Shown: positions 62,267-64,000 of the stretch, piece by piece | Layout: every line of letters starts with the position of its first letter | How positions within the stretch are numbered: position 1 is the stretch's first letter | NCBI RefSeq assembly: GCF_009651005.1 | Contig: NZ_WHVW01000001.1 | Coordinates: 288,611 to 352,610, forward strand | Direction: 5' to 3' | Source: Sporosarcina obsidiansis | GTDB lineage: Bacteria; Bacillota; Bacilli; Bacillales_A; Planococcaceae | DNA: 64,000 nt | The notes under the pieces: generated by a model | Seen by the model: the letters and a program-made list of their open reading frames with translations, nothing else | The model's database searches: none | What the model was told of the DNA's origin: nothing | Made by a program: the position numbers and the translations under genes

Positions 62267-62851
62267 TTGAAGAAGTTTTTATTTTCATTGACAGTAGCCA
62301 TGTTGATTACCATATTTACAAGTGGAATGAATGAAACGTCCGCAGCAACTTCTGTATATACAGTTAAGAAAGGCGACAGTTTATATAAAATTTCACAGAT
62401 ACATAATGTATCCGTCACGAATATTAAGAAGTGGAATAACTTGAAATCATCGGTGATTCATCCAAACCAAAAGTTGCGTTTAGTGAAACCATCTAAAGTG
62501 GCTTCAAGTACCTCTTCTACTAAAAATAAATTACCATCCCGCTCTGACAATCCAGAAGTAGTTAAAGAGTTCACAGTAAGTGCAACGGCTTATACAGCAC
62601 ATTGCAATGGATGTACAGGATTGACGAAAACAGGTTTGAACTTACGTAAAAATCCGGATCTGAAGGTAATTGCGGTAGATCCTGACGTCATTAAGTTAGG
62701 AACAAAAGTCCATGTGGAAGGCTACGGCTATGCAGTAGCTGGAGATATTGGCAGTGCGATTAAAGGAAATAAAATTGATGTATTTATTCCTAATAAAACA
62801 CGTGCATACCAATGGGGACGCAAAAATGTGACAATAAAAATTCTTGATTGA
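62267..62851 (+). CDS. Secreted cell-wall protein with LysM and 3D domains, YocH-like
   Basis: A 194-aa exported protein. Signal peptide 1-27 (LLITIFTSGMNETSAA region), one LysM motif (about 30-75; YTVKKGDSLYKISQIHNVSV), a Ser/Lys-rich linker, and a C-terminal 3D domain (about 98-194) with its aspartates in IAVDPDVIKLG, VAGDIGSAIKG and NKIDVFIPN. This is the YocH layout. 3D domains carry muramidase or lytic transglycosylase activity in RpfB/MltA relatives. TTG start with AGGGGTGG upstream. A WalR-type box lies about 46 bases before it. Confidence 0.88.
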   Translation: MKKFLFSLTVAMLITIFTSGMNETSAATSVYTVKKGDSLYKISQIHNVSVTNIKKWNNLKSSVIHPNQKLRLVKPSKVASSTSSTKNKLPSRSDNPEVVKEFTVSATAYTAHCNGCTGLTKTGLNLRKNPDLKVIAVDPDVIKLGTKVHVEGYGYAVAGDIGSAIKGNKIDVFIPNKTRAYQWGRKNVTIKILD

Positions 62852-62858
62852 TCACGAC

Positions 62859-62889
62859 CATCCGGTTCTTTCCGGATGGTTTTTTTTAT
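62859..62889 (+). terminator. Terminator of the LysM-3D gene
   Basis: ACCATCCGG pairs with the CCGGATGG arm around TTCTT, followed by a T-run. Confidence 0.8.
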
Positions 62890-62910
62890 GCTTTAGATCA
62901 GGGACATCAA

Positions 62911-62944
62911 AAAAACATGAATTCCTTTGATAAAAGGGATTCAT
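62911..62944 (-). terminator. Terminator of the diguanylate cyclase gene
   Basis: On the minus strand ATGAATCCCTTT pairs with AAAGGAATTCAT around a short loop, followed by seven T. Confidence 0.8.
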
Positions 62945-62951
62945 GTTCAAT

Positions 62952-64000
62952 TTAAGCGAAGGATACGATTTGATTTTTCCCATTTTGTTTGGCGCGATAT
63001 AGGGCTAAGTCTGCTAGATGAAAGAGTTCTTTAAAGTTCTTTACATCTCGATGAAGAGTATCCCCTAATCCGATGCTAACCGTGATAGAAATTTGTTTTT
63101 CCTTCACCTGCAAAGAAAGCGCTTTAATTTCCTCAGAGATTTGAAGAGCTTTCATCTTCGCATGCTCAATTGAAATGCCCCGCATGAGTAGAACGAATTC
63201 ATCGCCACCAAAACGTCCAAGCAGGTCATCTTTACGAATGATTCCTGAGCAGGTTTCTGCCACTAATTTTATGGCTTCATCTCCAATTAAATGGCCATGT
63301 TGATCATTGATTTCTTTTAAATTATCTAGATCAAATGCGATACAAACGACTTCTTGTTTTATTTCTTTACTTTCACTTAACCATTTATCAGCCGTTTCTT
63401 CTAAATACTTTCGATTGTAAACACCAGTCAAAAAGTCTATGTGCATATTTAATTCGTCAGTAGGTGCTTCTAAACGGAGTTCTAGTTCCATAGCCGTCTT
63501 GATTAAGCTCTGATTTTCTATCTCATGCAATAACTCAATATACTCTTTTTGTAGTAAATAGAGTTCCTCAGGTGGACATAGTAACTCTGCTAAACATACT
63601 CTTTTTTGTTGGATCTCTTTTAAAAAGAGATTGTCATGAAATAATTCATCTATTTCTTTAGCTTCGGTGTATAGACGAAAAGCTTCTTGAGGTTGATCTA
63701 ATAATTCATAAAGGCAACCTTCCAACAGGGCTAAGTAAGCTTTTTCACGTGGAAACATCTGAAGTTCCCCAATTTGCTTTACGCACATAACAGCTGTTTT
63801 GGCAATATCAATACGTTGAAGGTTAATGGCAGATTCAATTAAACTTAAACTAGCACGAATAGAAAGAATAGGAGAATCCGATGTGTACAAATTGGAATAC
63901 CTCACTGCAGATTGTGCAGCTTTTAACGCATAGGTAAATTGCTTTTGTTTATTCAGTGTAAAACTTAGGTTATTATAACTAATGCTCAAAAACTGATAGT
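62952..64000 (-). CDS. Diguanylate cyclase with TPR-like sensor region (5' end beyond the window)
   Basis: At least 345 aa, open at the window edge. The N-terminal part (to about 180) is all-helical and TPR-like (ALKAAQSAVRYSNLY, REKAYLALLEGCLYELLDQP, EAFRLYTEAKEIDEL). The GGDEF domain follows (DFLTGVYNRKYLEETADKWL, AFDLDNLKEINDQHGHLIGD) with an intact GRFGGDEF site and the inhibitory RxxD (RKDD) five residues before it. It should make cyclic di-GMP with product inhibition. Long TPR-GGDEF proteins of this kind are common in Bacillales. Confidence 0.88.
   Translation of the reverse strand, partial: YQFLSISYNNLSFTLNKQKQFTYALKAAQSAVRYSNLYTSDSPILSIRASLSLIESAINLQRIDIAKTAVMCVKQIGELQMFPREKAYLALLEGCLYELLDQPQEAFRLYTEAKEIDELFHDNLFLKEIQQKRVCLAELLCPPEELYLLQKEYIELLHEIENQSLIKTAMELELRLEAPTDELNMHIDFLTGVYNRKYLEETADKWLSESKEIKQEVVCIAFDLDNLKEINDQHGHLIGDEAIKLVAETCSGIIRKDDLLGRFGGDEFVLLMRGISIEHAKMKALQISEEIKALSLQVKEKQISITVSIGLGDTLHRDVKNFKELFHLADLALYRAKQNGKNQIVSFA

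Noticed and set aside
1-64000. tRNA, rRNA, prophage or biosynthetic (NRPS/PKS, lantibiotic) genes
   Set aside because: None seen on reading both strands; the Bce-type module is a resistance/sensing system with no precursor peptide or modification enzymes nearby.

Overview
This 64 kb window comes from a low-to-moderate GC Gram-positive chromosome of the Bacillales, most likely a Planococcaceae member close to Sporosarcina. That placement is inferred from gene content: CitST/CitM, RocB, YfmR-, YpgR/CvfC-, YdaT- and YflT-like proteins, HemAT, CcpA (cre)-type and WalR-type sites, strong AGGAGG ribosome binding sites, many TTG/GTG starts, and a Bacillales-type intergenic hairpin repeat. No tRNA, rRNA, CRISPR array or prophage was seen.

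Layout. 1-965: repeat copy and a decayed gene. 966-6562: an AT-rich island with a Bce-type peptide-antibiotic sensing/export module (response regulator, intramembrane-sensing kinase, exported 138-aa protein, ABC ATPase, large permease) and a small membrane protein. 6563-11245: a decayed gene, then a Fur-boxed haem/siderophore uptake operon that ends in an ankyrin protein and an IsdG-type haem monooxygenase, followed by a hairpin-dense gap. 11246-19448: YjiH-like transporter, DinB-like protein, RocB-like peptidase, soluble PAS chemoreceptor, ABC-F protein, CvfC-like protein. 19507-27783: a catabolic cluster with its own promoter: an unrecognised 572-aa protein, an M19 dipeptidase-like protein without part of its metal site, a DUF3726-like protein, an aldehyde dehydrogenase, an IclR regulator, a RidA protein and a BCCT transporter behind a cre site. 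27889-31488: two chemoreceptors, one HemAT-like. 31562-33635: a LysR/YeiH pair.

33636-36364 is an accessory stretch with a second repeat copy, a MazEF toxin-antitoxin pair and decayed or small ORFs. 36542-39684 is a MarR/MMPL efflux pair under a perfect 21-bp inverted repeat. 39813-43050 holds a DAO-family oxidoreductase, a 42-bp tandem repeat, a 42-bp perfect palindrome and an IS110-family element. 43067-51615: lipid kinase, CstA-family carrier, inverted hairpin pair around a Bacillales repeat, CitM with CitST, and a secreted copper-amine-oxidase-N protein. 51725-54694: a TRAP transporter whose binding-protein gene has lost its 5' end. 54798-64000: DUF488 protein, YdaT-like protein, M14 carboxypeptidase with a cre site, a 60-aa protein coupled to an amidase, MgtE, a YflT-like stress protein, a LysM-3D cell-wall protein behind a WalR-type box, and a diguanylate cyclase cut by the window end.

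The best candidate for an undescribed system is the 19.6-27.7 kb cluster. It encodes uptake (BCCT), regulation (IclR, cre), imine clean-up (RidA), aldehyde oxidation, and three proteins whose chemistry is not known. I read it as breakdown of a betaine-like or other zwitterionic nitrogen compound; that function is inference.
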